The position numbers and the translations under genes were made by a program. A stretch of DNA of 64,000 bases from positions 13,208 to 77,207 of the forward strand of contig VYDI01000027.1 of assembly GCA_009843505.1 (NCBI GenBank). Direction: 5' to 3'. The notes beneath the pieces are model-generated. The model made no database searches and was not told the origin of the DNA. It was given only the letters and a program-made list of their open reading frames with translations. How positions within the stretch are numbered: the stretch's first letter is position 1; every line of letters begins with the position of its first letter. Positions 33,481-42,175 of this stretch are shown here, piece by piece. Source of the DNA: Holophagales bacterium. Lineage in GTDB: Bacteria > Acidobacteriota > Thermoanaerobaculia > Multivoradales > Multivoraceae.

Positions 33481-35567
33481 CCGGCTCTCCAGTCGCTGAA
33501 GCTCTTGCCTTCCGAGGCGAGGTCCGCCAACAGGGCCGAGGGCTGCCAGAAGTCGTCGCCCGTCTGGTCCGCGAACTCCCGCATCCGGTCGGCGACCTTG
33601 CCGAGGCCCACGCTGTCGCCCCAGTGCATCGGGCCGCCCCGGTAGACCGGCCAGCCGTAGCCGTTGACCCAGATCACGTCGACGTCGGACGGCCGGATCG
33701 CGATCCCTTCCTCCAGGATCTTCGCGCCCTCGTTGACCATCGGGTAGAGGCAGCGTTCGAGGATCTCCTCCTCGCCGACATCACGCTGCGCGATGCCTTT
33801 GGCTGAGCCGAAGTCGCTGATGATCTGCAGCACTTCCGGATCGGGCGCCGAGGCGCGGGTTTCCGGATCGTAGACGTAGTAGCCGCGGCCGTTCTTCTGG
33901 CCGCGCCGGCCGGATTCGCAGAGGATGTCGCGGATGTCGCGGGATGCTGACTCCTTCTCGTTCCAGCCGATGTCGAGGCCTGCCAGATCGCTCATCGCGA
34001 ACGGACCCATCGGGAAGCCGAAGTCGTACAGGACGCGGTCCACGTCGTAGTACTTCGCGCCTTCCAGGATGATCTGCTGCGCCTGCTGCTGACGCTGGAA
34101 CAGGATCCGGTTGCCGACGAAGCCGCGGCACACGCCGACCAGCACCGGCACCTTGCCGATCTGCTTGGAGATCGTCATCGCGGTGTGGATCACGTCTTTC
34201 GCCGTCTTCTCGCCGCGCACGACCTCCAGCAGGCGCATGATGTTGGCCGGCGAGAAGAAGTGCATGCCGATCACGTCCTCGGGACGGCTGGTGGCGGCGG
34301 CGATCTCGTTCACGTCGAGCGCCGAGGTGTTCGTCGCCAGCACCGCGCCCGGCTTCACGATCCGGTCGAGGCTGGCGAAGATCTCCTTCTTCAGAGCCAT
34401 GTTCTCGAACACGGCTTCGATCACCAGGTCGCAGTCGGCGAGCGCTTCGCGCTCGGTCACGCCGCTCAACAGGCCCATGCACTGGTCGACCTGTTCCATC
34501 GTCATCCGGCCGCGGCTGGCGGTCCGTTCGTAGTTCTTGCGGATGACGCCGAAGCCGTGGTCGAGCCGGCCCTGCTCGGCTTCGACGATCGTCACGCCGA
34601 TGCCGCGGTTGGCGAAGTTCATCGAGATGCCGCCGCCCATCGTGCCGCAGCCGAGGACGCCGACCTTCTCGATTCTCCGCATCGGGGTGTCGCGCGGCAC
34701 GTCGGGCACCTTGGCCGCTTCGCGCTCGGCGAAGAAGTAGTAGCGCTGGGCGATCGACTGCTTGCCGGACATGAGCTCGCCGAACAGCTTCCTTTCGTAG
34801 TCGAGCGCTTCGTCGAAGGACATGTCGAGACCGGCCTCGATCGCCCGCACGTTCGCCTCCGGCGCTTCGAAGCCGCGGGTGCGGCGGGCGATCTTCCGCC
34901 GGAAGCCGTCGAAGATCTCGTCCCGGTTGGCCCGCGCCTCGTTGACCTTCTCCTCGAGGTCGCGGATCTTCTTGAGCGGCCGGCCCTCGGCGATCAGCTT
35001 CTCGGCGAAGGCGACGCCGCCCTCGAACACGTCCTCGACGATCTCGTCGATCAGGCCGCCCTCGAGTGCCTCCGCGGCGCCGATCGGGTTGCCGATCACG
35101 CACATCTCGAGCGCCTTCGGATAGCCGACCAGCCGGGGCAGCCGCTGCGTGCCGCCCGCGCCCGGCAGAATCCCCAGCTTGACCTCGGGCTGGCCGAAGC
35201 GGGCCGATGCGACACCCACCCGGTAGTGGCAGGCCATCGCCGTCTCCAGGCCGCCGCCCAGGGCGGTGCCGTGGATCGCCGCCACGACGGGCTTGGTCGC
35301 GTTCTCCATCGCCTCGATCGCCTCGTTGAGCCCCGGTTCCTTCATCGGCTTGCCGAACTCGGTGATGTCGGCGCCGGCGATGAACGTACGGCCCTTGCAG
35401 ACCAGGAGCACCGCGGCCACCTGTTCATCGGCCTCGGCCTTCGCCAGTCCCTGGACCATGCCGGCGCGCACACCGTGGCTGAGCGCGTTGACGGGCGGGT
35501 TGTCGATCACGATCAGGGCGACCTGGCCGCGGACTTCGTAGTCGACCATGTCGGTGAGTGCAGTCAT
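33477..35567 (-). CDS. Bifunctional enoyl-CoA hydratase / 3-hydroxyacyl-CoA dehydrogenase (FadB/FadJ type)
   Basis: 696 residues from ATG 35567, where homology begins (the open frame runs further upstream without it). The N-terminal crotonase domain shows VALIVIDNPPVNALS, FIAGADITEFGKP, HGTALGGGLETAMAC and LPGAGGTQRLPRLVG. The C-terminal dehydrogenase has the NAD site GVLGCGTMGGGISMNFANRG, HFFSPANIMRLLEVV and GFVGNRILFQRQ. It performs the two middle steps of fatty-acid beta-oxidation. No thiolase neighbours it. Its stop overlaps the CTG start of the LLM gene. Confidence 0.95.
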   Translation of the reverse strand: MTALTDMVDYEVRGQVALIVIDNPPVNALSHGVRAGMVQGLAKAEADEQVAAVLLVCKGRTFIAGADITEFGKPMKEPGLNEAIEAMENATKPVVAAIHGTALGGGLETAMACHYRVGVASARFGQPEVKLGILPGAGGTQRLPRLVGYPKALEMCVIGNPIGAAEALEGGLIDEIVEDVFEGGVAFAEKLIAEGRPLKKIRDLEEKVNEARANRDEIFDGFRRKIARRTRGFEAPEANVRAIEAGLDMSFDEALDYERKLFGELMSGKQSIAQRYYFFAEREAAKVPDVPRDTPMRRIEKVGVLGCGTMGGGISMNFANRGIGVTIVEAEQGRLDHGFGVIRKNYERTASRGRMTMEQVDQCMGLLSGVTEREALADCDLVIEAVFENMALKKEIFASLDRIVKPGAVLATNTSALDVNEIAAATSRPEDVIGMHFFSPANIMRLLEVVRGEKTAKDVIHTAMTISKQIGKVPVLVGVCRGFVGNRILFQRQQQAQQIILEGAKYYDVDRVLYDFGFPMGPFAMSDLAGLDIGWNEKESASRDIRDILCESGRRGQKNGRGYYVYDPETRASAPDPEVLQIISDFGSAKGIAQRDVGEEEILERCLYPMVNEGAKILEEGIAIRPSDVDVIWVNGYGWPVYRGGPMHWGDSVGLGKVADRMREFADQTGDDFWQPSALLADLASEGKSFSDWRAG

Positions 35568-35647
35568 GTCGATGGTGTCTCCTGGCGCGGGCGCGCCGGT
35601 GCGTTGACGTGGGGATCGTTGGTGAAACGGGCCGGTATCGTAGCCGT

Positions 35648-36382
35648 TCAGTGGCCGTGGCCAAGCACGTCCAGGAACCGACGGATCCGGGCTGCGTTTT
35701 CGCCCAGGTCGCCGACTCCGACCTGGGACACGGAGCGTACGTCGATGACCGTGCCCGCGGCTTCGGGGCGTACGCGGACGGCGACGAAGTCGATGAAACG
35801 GAACCAGGGCGTGGCGTCCGAGAACTCGAAGCGCCCGTTTTGCGGGTCTTCGAGGATCGGCGCCCAGCCGAGGTCCTCGGCCGCGTGGCGGACCCGCCAC
35901 GCCGCTTCGTCTCCTGAGATAGCGAGATGGAGCGTGTCGATGTCGGGGTAGGCCCGGCGCTGCTGATCGGGTACCGCGGCGCCGCCGCTCGGATAGGCGA
36001 AGCCGGCACCGCGGCTGTCCTGGGCGGCTGCGGCCTCGAAGGCCGGCGGGTCGTCGATGTTCGTCGTGATGTCGTGGATCGGCGGCGCCTGCGCGGTTGC
36101 GTAGCCGAGCACGAACACCCAGCCGAGTACCGCGACGGAGAGGAGCGCTCCAGCCCACGCCTGCGACGCCCCGCCACGGCGCTGGTTGCGGCGGGTCCGG
36201 AGCAGGCCGATCAACCCGAGGAGCAGGCCGAACAAGACGCCCAGGGGCATCAGAAAGGAGAACAGGGCGAAGCCGAGGAGGGGCGAAACCAGGCCGAACC
36301 GGGCCTCGAGCACACCGATCAGACCGACCACGAGCGCGGTGGCCGAGATCAGCGGAGACGCGAGAGCGGTAAGGGAGTTCAT
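35648..36382 (-). CDS. DUF1499 membrane protein
   Basis: 244 residues from ATG 36382. Three hydrophobic segments occupy roughly residues 10-85 (SATALVVGLIGVLEARFGLV, FLMPLGVLFGLLLGLIGLLR, ALLSVAVLGWVFVLGYATA). A DUF1499 domain follows (YPDIDTLHLAISGDEAAWRV, WFRFIDFVAVRV, VIDVRSVSQVGVGDLGENAA). Function of DUF1499 is unknown. The start codon has a GCTACCCT element 8 bases upstream and no Shine-Dalgarno. Divergent from the sulfatase gene. Confidence 0.82.
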   Translation of the reverse strand: MNSLTALASPLISATALVVGLIGVLEARFGLVSPLLGFALFSFLMPLGVLFGLLLGLIGLLRTRRNQRRGGASQAWAGALLSVAVLGWVFVLGYATAQAPPIHDITTNIDDPPAFEAAAAQDSRGAGFAYPSGGAAVPDQQRRAYPDIDTLHLAISGDEAAWRVRHAAEDLGWAPILEDPQNGRFEFSDATPWFRFIDFVAVRVRPEAAGTVIDVRSVSQVGVGDLGENAARIRRFLDVLGHGH

Positions 36383-36390
36383 CGCGGCGG

Positions 36391-36398
36391 AGGGTAGC
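36391..36398 (-). promoter_or_regulatory. GCTACCCT -10-like element, possible leaderless promoter
   Basis: Read on the minus strand; TACCCT ends 8 bases before the DUF1499 ATG (36382). It is divergent from a similar plus-strand element at 36411-36418. Confidence 0.45.
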
Positions 36399-36410
36399 AG
36401 GCCGGGACTT

Positions 36411-36418
36411 GCTACGGT
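36411..36418 (+). promoter_or_regulatory. GCTACGGT -10-like element
   Basis: Plus-strand TACGGT, 29 bases before the ATG at 36448, facing away from the element at 36391-36398. Confidence 0.38.
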
Positions 36419-36447
36419 CGGGCCGGCCGTTGCTCCCTCCTGTCGAC

Positions 36448-37857
36448 ATGCCGCCATCCTCTTCTCCATTGCACGACTCACGTTTGGCGCTCGCTGCGCT
36501 GAGCGGCGCCGCCGGTTCCGTCTGTCGCCTGGTGGGTGGAGCGGCGGTGGCCGTCGCGCTGGCCGCCTGCGGCGCCGGGCCGCCGGACGGGACGTCCGAG
36601 CCGCGGCGACCGAACATCGTGCTGTACGTCGTGGACACGGTCCGCGCGGACCGTCTGGGTGTCTACGGTTACGAGAAGCCGACGTCGCCGCGGCTCGACG
36701 CGTTCGCGGCTGGCGCCGTTCTGTTCGAGAACGCCTACGCCCAGTCGTCGTGGACGCGGCCGGCCGTGGCCTCCCTGTTCACGGGACTGCTGCCGCCGGC
36801 GCATCGCACCGTCGGTCGCCGTTCCGTGCTGCCCGAGGAGGCGGATACCCTGGCCGAGATCCTGGCCGCCAACAGCTACGAGGGCCTGGGGCTCGTCCGC
36901 AATCCGAACGTCGGCCGTGCGTTCGGCTTCGCACAGGGCTTCACCCGCTTCCGCAGCGAGGATCGCGAGCGCGACGAGACGATGCTGGACCGTGTTCGCT
37001 TGTGGCTCGATGAGCGGCGGAGCGCGGACGGGCCGTTCTTCCTCTTCCTGCACGCGATCGACCCCCACGGTCCCTACGACCCGGCGCCGGAGTTCGAGGA
37101 GATGTTCGAGGCCGGCGGCGCGCCGGCGCACTACCGCACGGTCCGTTACCTGCTGGGGTTGAACCGTGGCGAAGTGGAGCCCGAGCCGGGGACCGCCGAG
37201 GCGCTCTCGCGGCTGTACGACGCCGAGGTTGCCCAGAACGACCGTGCCTTCGGCGACTTGCTCGACGAGCTGGAGGACCGTGGCCTGACTGAGGAGACCG
37301 CCGTGATCTACGTCTCCGACCACGGCGAGGAGTTCGCGGAGCACGGCCGCTGGGAGCACGGGCTTTCGCTTTACGAGGAGGTGCTGCGGGTCCCGCTCGT
37401 CATGCGCTTGCCCGGCGTGCCGCCGCGCCGCGTGGAAGCGCCGGCGCAGCACGTCGACGTCCTGCCGACGCTGCTCGGCTATCTCGGCATCGAGGCGCCG
37501 CCCAACGACGGGCGGAATCTGCTGGCGGCGCGCCGCCGCGGCGACGATCCGCCGGATGTCTACACCCACCTCGACGTCGACGGTCACCGTGCCGCCTCCG
37601 TGATGCGCGGCCACTACAAGCTCGTGCTGCCGCAGTCACCCTCCCAGGGAACCAAGCCGATGCTCTTCGACCTGGATGCGGATCCAGGCGAGTTGGAGAA
37701 CCTGGCCTCCGAACGGCCGGATATCGTCGAACGGATGCTCGGGCTGTTGACCGAGCGGAACCTGGCCGACGAAGTCGAATCCGCGGAAGAGATCGAGGAC
37801 GACCAACTCGACGAGGACGTGCGCCGGCGCCTCAGGGCGCTGGGCTACGTGGACTGA
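36448..37857 (+). CDS. Sulfatase-superfamily lipoprotein without the formylglycine cysteine
   Basis: 469 residues from ATG 36448 (an in-frame TTG at 36409 is weaker). Lipoprotein signal VAVALAACGAG. Alkaline-phosphatase/sulfatase fold: PNIVLYVVDTVRADRLGVYG (metal Asp), SSWTRPAVASLFTGL, HAIDPHGPYDP, YVSDHGEEFAEHG. In sulfatases the third of these carries CxPxR, with Cys or Ser converted to formylglycine; here the aligned position is Thr (TRPAV) and the Arg is Val. A Thr nucleophile is typical of phospho-transferase or phosphodiesterase members, so a true sulfatase activity is doubtful. The last 13 bases overlap the aminotransferase gene. Confidence 0.85.
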   Translation: MPPSSSPLHDSRLALAALSGAAGSVCRLVGGAAVAVALAACGAGPPDGTSEPRRPNIVLYVVDTVRADRLGVYGYEKPTSPRLDAFAAGAVLFENAYAQSSWTRPAVASLFTGLLPPAHRTVGRRSVLPEEADTLAEILAANSYEGLGLVRNPNVGRAFGFAQGFTRFRSEDRERDETMLDRVRLWLDERRSADGPFFLFLHAIDPHGPYDPAPEFEEMFEAGGAPAHYRTVRYLLGLNRGEVEPEPGTAEALSRLYDAEVAQNDRAFGDLLDELEDRGLTEETAVIYVSDHGEEFAEHGRWEHGLSLYEEVLRVPLVMRLPGVPPRRVEAPAQHVDVLPTLLGYLGIEAPPNDGRNLLAARRRGDDPPDVYTHLDVDGHRAASVMRGHYKLVLPQSPSQGTKPMLFDLDADPGELENLASERPDIVERMLGLLTERNLADEVESAEEIEDDQLDEDVRRRLRALGYVD

Positions 37858-39020
37858 GGAAAACGCCCCGGCGCGAGTTCCCGCAGGCAGCCGGCCAGCA
37901 ACTCGACTCCCTCCCGGATCCTGCCGACGGAGGGACAGGCGTACGCCAGACGCAGGAACGGCACGTCTTCGTCGCCTGCGTGGTAGGCGGCGCCGTAGCC
38001 GTACTCGAGGCCGCGCTGCTCGCTCAGCGCGAACAGCGCTTCGCGGTCCACCTCTTCGGGCAGGCCGACCCAAAGGAACATGGCCCCGGCCGGCTTTCGC
38101 CAGGTGCAGATGCCGCCGAGCTGCTCGGTGAGCGCGGCCAGCAAGGCGTCACGTTTCGGCAGCAGGGCGGCGTTGTTGCGCTCGATCTGCGCGGGCAGGC
38201 GGCCGCGCAGCAGTTCCGCCACGATGCTGGATGACAGCGTGCTCTGGCCGGCGTCGAAACGCTCGTCGAGAAACCGCTGCTGCAGCGGCTGCCTGGCCAG
38301 GAGATAGCCGATGCGAACGCCGGCGCCGAGGATCTTGGACAGCGAGCCGATGTAGACGACGCCCTCGCCGCTTGCCAGCGCGTAGAGGCTCCGCGGCGGC
38401 CGCGGCGCGTCGTCGTAGTGGACGTCGCCGTAGCAATTGTCCTCGACCAGGAGGACGTCGTAGTCGCGCGCGGCCTCGATCATCTCGAGTCGGCGCTCGC
38501 GGGGCATCACGGCGCCCGTCGGGTTGTGGTAGGTCGGCAGCGTGTAGATGAAGCGCGGCTTCTCACCGGCCGCGGTCAGGTTCTCCAGTGTCCGGCGGAG
38601 CGCGCCGATGTCCATCCCCTGCTCGTCGAGCGGCACGCCGACCAGGCGGTAGCCGAGGCCCCGGTAGGCGCCGAGAGTGCCCGAATAGGTCGTCTCTTCG
38701 GTGATCACGATGTCGCCCGGCTCTTCCATCAGCACCCTGCCCACCAGCGTCACCGCCTGCATGGAGCCGTTGGTCAGCGCGATCTCGTCGGGGTCGAAGT
38801 CCGTGCCCTCGCGATCCGCTTCGCGCCGGGCCAACACCTCGCGCAGACCGGGATGACCCAGGTCGCCGGGGTAGAAGGCGAAGTCCTTGCCGATGTCTAG
38901 GATGGCGCGGCCGGCCGCCTCGGCCATCTCGGCCGCCGGGAAGGCCTCGGGCGCGGTCATGCCGACCCGCATCGGGATCGGATTCAGAGGCGGGTGGCTT
39001 GAGCGTGGGGCGTCTGTCAT
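37845..39020 (-). CDS. PLP-dependent class I/II aminotransferase
   Basis: 391 residues from ATG 39020. Fold type I aminotransferase: ALTNGSMQAVTLVGRVLM, TLPTYHNPTGAVM, Asp194 in LLVEDNCYGDVHYD for the pyridine nitrogen, and Lys229 in YIGSLSKILGAGVRIGYL as the PLP Schiff base, with LRLAYACPS near the C-terminus holding the substrate-binding Arg. Resembles 2-aminoadipate/aromatic aminotransferases and the catalytic half of MocR regulators, without the HTH. No biosynthetic neighbours indicate a substrate. A GCTACAGT element lies 10 bases upstream of its start. Confidence 0.9.
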   Translation of the reverse strand: MTDAPRSSHPPLNPIPMRVGMTAPEAFPAAEMAEAAGRAILDIGKDFAFYPGDLGHPGLREVLARREADREGTDFDPDEIALTNGSMQAVTLVGRVLMEEPGDIVITEETTYSGTLGAYRGLGYRLVGVPLDEQGMDIGALRRTLENLTAAGEKPRFIYTLPTYHNPTGAVMPRERRLEMIEAARDYDVLLVEDNCYGDVHYDDAPRPPRSLYALASGEGVVYIGSLSKILGAGVRIGYLLARQPLQQRFLDERFDAGQSTLSSSIVAELLRGRLPAQIERNNAALLPKRDALLAALTEQLGGICTWRKPAGAMFLWVGLPEEVDREALFALSEQRGLEYGYGAAYHAGDEDVPFLRLAYACPSVGRIREGVELLAGCLRELAPGRFPQST

Positions 39021-39030
39021 CGCGGCGGGG

Positions 39031-39038
39031 ACTGTAGC
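39031..39038 (-). promoter_or_regulatory. GCTACAGT -10-like element, possible leaderless promoter
   Basis: Minus-strand TACAGT ends 10 bases before the ATG at 39020. The surrounding 14-mer GCCGCTGCTACAGT is identical to that at 43013-43026. Confidence 0.48.
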
Positions 39039-39097
39039 AGCGGCCGCGGGCTGTTACCCTCTGCGGCCCTCGACCCTCGACCAAGGAGAAGCGCACG

Positions 39098-39865
39098 ATG
39101 AAGGATCTCTTCGACCTCACCGGCAGGGTGAGCGTCATCACCGGATCGACGAAGGGCATCGGCAAGGCGATGGCCGAAGCCCTGGCTGCCTTCGGCTCGA
39201 AGGTCGTCATCTCGAGCCGCAAGGCGGATGCCTGCGAGGCGGTCGCGGCCGCGATCAATGAGAGCGGCGGCGAGGCGATCGCGCATCCCTGTCACGTCGG
39301 TCACAAGGATCAGTTGGAACGGTTGGTCGCGGCGACCCGGGAGCGCTGGGGGAAGATCGACAATCTGGTCGTCAACGCCGCGGTCAATCCGTACTTCGGC
39401 TCGAGCCTGGGCATTCCGGACTCGGCGTTCGACAAGGTGATGGAGGTCAACATCAAGAGCGTCCACTGGCTGTGCCAGATGGTGATTCCCGAGATGCAGG
39501 AGCGCAAGGACGGGTCGATCGTCATCGTGTCCTCGGTCGGCGGTTTCCGCGGCAACTCGATGCTCGGCGCCTACGCGATTTCCAAGGCGGCGGACATGCA
39601 GCTCGCGCGGAACCTGGCGGCCGAGTTCGGTCCCGACAACATCCGCGTCAACGCCGTCTGTCCCGGCCTGGTGAAGACGAACTTCGCCCGGGCTCTGTGG
39701 GAGGACCCGCAGCGGGAGCAGGCGGTCGCCGGGCGAACACCGCTCCGGCGCCTCGGCGAGCCGGTCGACTGCGCGGGGATCGCGGTCTACCTCGCCTCGC
39801 GTGCGGGTTCGTGGACGACGGGCCAGACGTTCACCGTCGACGGCGGAGTGCTGGGCTGCGGTTGA
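39098..39865 (+). CDS. SDR-family oxidoreductase
   Basis: 255 residues from ATG 39098 with Shine-Dalgarno AAGGAGAA (about 39082). Classical short-chain dehydrogenase/reductase: cofactor loop VITGSTKGIGKAMAE, NLVVNAAVNPYFG, catalytic SSVGGFRGNSMLGAYAISK (Ser ... Tyr-x-x-x-Lys) and the IRVNAVCPGLVKTNFAR segment. It reduces or oxidises a hydroxyl/keto group with NAD(P). Its TGA overlaps the TTG start of the PhoD gene. Confidence 0.93.
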   Translation: MKDLFDLTGRVSVITGSTKGIGKAMAEALAAFGSKVVISSRKADACEAVAAAINESGGEAIAHPCHVGHKDQLERLVAATRERWGKIDNLVVNAAVNPYFGSSLGIPDSAFDKVMEVNIKSVHWLCQMVIPEMQERKDGSIVIVSSVGGFRGNSMLGAYAISKAADMQLARNLAAEFGPDNIRVNAVCPGLVKTNFARALWEDPQREQAVAGRTPLRRLGEPVDCAGIAVYLASRAGSWTTGQTFTVDGGVLGCG

Positions 39866-41310
39866 TTCGGTCATTCGTCGCGCTCGTCCTGTTGGCCGGC
39901 GCGGCGGCCGCGCAGCCGACCGGCGACGCCGCGGACGCGGTGTTCCTCGCCAGCGGCGTTCGCGTGGGGGAGGTCGGGGCGACGTCGGCGGTGGTCTGGA
40001 CGCGGACGACGGCCGAGCCGGTACGGCGCGCCGGTCGGGAGATCTCTGGCCGGCCAGTCGTTACCCTGGCGCCGGGAGTAGACGTATCGTCCCTCGAGGG
40101 TGCCGTGCCGGGCGCACCGGGCGAAGTGCGGGTCGTGCTGCGGCCGGCTGCGCCGGCGGACGGGGCAGGTGTTAGCGCGGCGCGGCGGCTCTCTCGCTGG
40201 CGCCCGACCGAGGCCGAGCGCGACTTCACGCACCAGGCGAGGTTCGACGGCTTGAGACCGAACACTCGCTACCTGGTCACGGCCGAGGTGCGGCCTGCGG
40301 GTGGCAATGCGGACGCGCCGGTGACCGCGACCGAGACGGCGACCTTCCGCACCGCGCCGGCCTCCGACCAGCGGCTACCCGTGCGCTTCGCCGCGATGAC
40401 CTGCCAGTACTACGGCCGGCGAGACCGGCCGGACGGCTTCCAGATCTACCCGTCGATGGCCGCCGCCCTGCCTGACTTCTACCTGTCGGTCGGCGACAAC
40501 GTCTACTACGACAACGAGTCGCCGCGGGCGACCACCGTCGAGCTGGCGCGCTACCACTGGCAACGGATGTTCACCCTGCCGGCGATCGCGTCCTTTCTGC
40601 GTTCGGTGCCCGGCTACTGGCTCAAGGACGACCACGATCTGCTTCTGAACGACTCCTGGCCGGCGATCGAACCCGGCATCTCCGCGCCGATGACGTTCGA
40701 GGAGGGTCAGGCGGCGTTCGTCGAGCAGATGCCGGCGCCGGAACGTCCCTACCGGACCGTCCGCTGGGGCAAGGGCCTGCAGCTTTGGCTCGTCGAAGGC
40801 CGCGACTTCCGCTCGCCCAACGACATGCCGGACGGCCCCGGCAAGACGATCTGGGGTGCCGAACAGTGGCGCTGGCTGCGGGACTCCCTGCTTGCCAGCG
40901 ACGCGGACTGGAAAGTCCTCGTCTCGCCGACGCCGATCGTCGGCCCGGACCGGAGCAACAAGGCCGACAACCACGCCAACGCCGCCTTCAGCCGCGAAGG
41001 CGACGCGGTCCGCGAGTGGTTCCGCGCGAACCTGGACGACAGCTTCCTGGTCATCGTCGGCGACCGCCACTGGCAGTACCACTCGGTCCACCCGGAGACG
41101 GGGCTCGACGAGTTCTCGGTCGGCCCGGCCAGCGACGCCCACGCCGGCGGCACGCCGGGCGAAGACCCCGAGTACCACCGCTTCCACCGGGTCGGCGGCG
41201 GTTTCCTCAGCGTCGACGTGGACTGGATCGGGGAGCGGCCGCGGATCGTCCTGCGGCACCGCGACGTGCTCGGCCGGGTGGTCTACGAGGTCGAGCGGCT
41301 GGGTTCGTAG
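39862..41310 (+). CDS. Alkaline phosphatase D-like phosphodiesterase
   Basis: 482 residues. Start TTG 39862 overlaps the SDR stop (TTGA) and leads straight into a signal peptide (IRSFVALVLLAGAAAAQP). A fibronectin-like N-terminal domain (SGVRVGEVGATSAVVWTRT, FDGLRPNTRYLVTAEV) precedes the PhoD-like metallophosphatase core: RFAAMTCQYYGRRDRPDGF, FYLSVGDNVYYDNES, YWLKDDHDLLLND and FLVIVGDRHWQYH. Secreted phosphatase or phosphodiesterase, likely releasing phosphate from organic esters. No Pho regulon box is visible. Confidence 0.9.
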   Translation: MIRSFVALVLLAGAAAAQPTGDAADAVFLASGVRVGEVGATSAVVWTRTTAEPVRRAGREISGRPVVTLAPGVDVSSLEGAVPGAPGEVRVVLRPAAPADGAGVSAARRLSRWRPTEAERDFTHQARFDGLRPNTRYLVTAEVRPAGGNADAPVTATETATFRTAPASDQRLPVRFAAMTCQYYGRRDRPDGFQIYPSMAAALPDFYLSVGDNVYYDNESPRATTVELARYHWQRMFTLPAIASFLRSVPGYWLKDDHDLLLNDSWPAIEPGISAPMTFEEGQAAFVEQMPAPERPYRTVRWGKGLQLWLVEGRDFRSPNDMPDGPGKTIWGAEQWRWLRDSLLASDADWKVLVSPTPIVGPDRSNKADNHANAAFSREGDAVREWFRANLDDSFLVIVGDRHWQYHSVHPETGLDEFSVGPASDAHAGGTPGEDPEYHRFHRVGGGFLSVDVDWIGERPRIVLRHRDVLGRVVYEVERLGS

Positions 41311-41384
41311 GGTCTGGCGGCGGTACAGCCGTCGGGCCTGGTCGACTGGTAGCGTCCGCTCTTGCTCACGAAGGAGGATCCAGC

Positions 41385-41879
41385 TTGCCTACAGAACTAC
41401 CCGAAGTGGCCCCGGCGTTCGTCGACATGGCTCACCGGATCGTCTGGTGCTCGGCCGCGACCGTGGACCGGGCCAACCGTCCCCGCTCCCGCGTCCTTCA
41501 CCCCATCTGGGAGTGGGAGGACGGCCTTCTCACTGGCTGGATAGGTACCGGCCCGACGGCAACCAAGCGCGCGCACCTCGAGACGAGCCCGTACATCTCG
41601 TGCAACTACTGGGCCGAGAACCACGACACGTGCGTGGCGGAATGCCGGGCGGAGTGGGCGTTCGACCTGCCCACACGGGAGCGGATCTGGAACCTCTTCA
41701 AGTCGACGCCGCCGCCGGTCGGTTACGACCCCGCGATAATCCCCGGATGGGACGGTCCCGACAGCCCGGGATTCGCCGTGTTACGGCTGACGCCCTGGCG
41801 GCTTCGCGTCATGCCGGGAACGGTGCTGCTGGCCGGCGAGGGCGAAGTGCTTACGTGGGTGGCGGATCTCGATCCGTAG
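41385..41879 (+). CDS. Pyridoxamine 5'-phosphate oxidase-like flavin split-barrel protein
   Basis: 164 residues. Start TTG 41385 is strongly supported by AAGGAGGA (41371-41378) six bases upstream. FMN-binding split barrel: APAFVDMAHRIVWCSAATVD, PRSRVLHPIWEWEDGLLTGW, ISCNYWAENHDTCVAECRAE, VLRLTPWRLRVMPG. Members bind FMN, F420 or haem and act as small oxidases or reductases; this one is not close enough to name. A single-gene unit after the phosphatase gene. Confidence 0.85.
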   Translation: MPTELPEVAPAFVDMAHRIVWCSAATVDRANRPRSRVLHPIWEWEDGLLTGWIGTGPTATKRAHLETSPYISCNYWAENHDTCVAECRAEWAFDLPTRERIWNLFKSTPPPVGYDPAIIPGWDGPDSPGFAVLRLTPWRLRVMPGTVLLAGEGEVLTWVADLDP

Positions 41880-41931
41880 AGTTGGCGCCTCCCCCTTCTC
41901 CTTTGCCTCAAAGTGGCCGGTACGTGGCTAG

Positions 41932-42156
41932 CTACTCGTTGGAGCGGGCCCAGCGGATGGCGTCGGCGACGTCTTCTTCTGAGATTCCGCGTTCCGCGAG
42001 CTTGGCGCGGGTGTCGTCGGCGGGTCTGGGACTCTCTTCCACAGGTGCGAGTCGGTGAGTCTTGGCTTCCTGAGCCGCCGAACGGGTGGGGTCTGGGGCC
42101 GCGCCAGCGGCGGTGGGTCGCCGTGGCTGGGCTGAAGTTGGCGGTTTCTCTGGCAT
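41932..42156 (-). CDS. Small hypothetical protein
   Basis: 74 residues from ATG 42156. The N-terminal 45 residues are Pro/Ala-rich and low complexity; the C-terminal 25 (AKLAERGISEEDVADAIRWA) form an amphipathic segment like those in small VapB-type antitoxins. No toxin gene adjoins. It may be an orphan antitoxin-like remnant or a chance frame. Confidence 0.35.
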   Translation of the reverse strand: MPEKPPTSAQPRRPTAAGAAPDPTRSAAQEAKTHRLAPVEESPRPADDTRAKLAERGISEEDVADAIRWARSNE

Positions 42157-42175
42157 GTCGTGGAGCCGTTGCGAC

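Noticed and set aside
35568..36638. N-terminal extension of the beta-oxidation enzyme
   Set aside because: The upstream part is an alternative-frame reading of the DUF1499 gene; crotonase homology begins at 35567.
41932..42156. Toxin-antitoxin pair
   Set aside because: The small protein has a vaguely VapB-like C-terminus, but no PIN or other toxin gene is adjacent, so it is listed only as a hypothetical protein.
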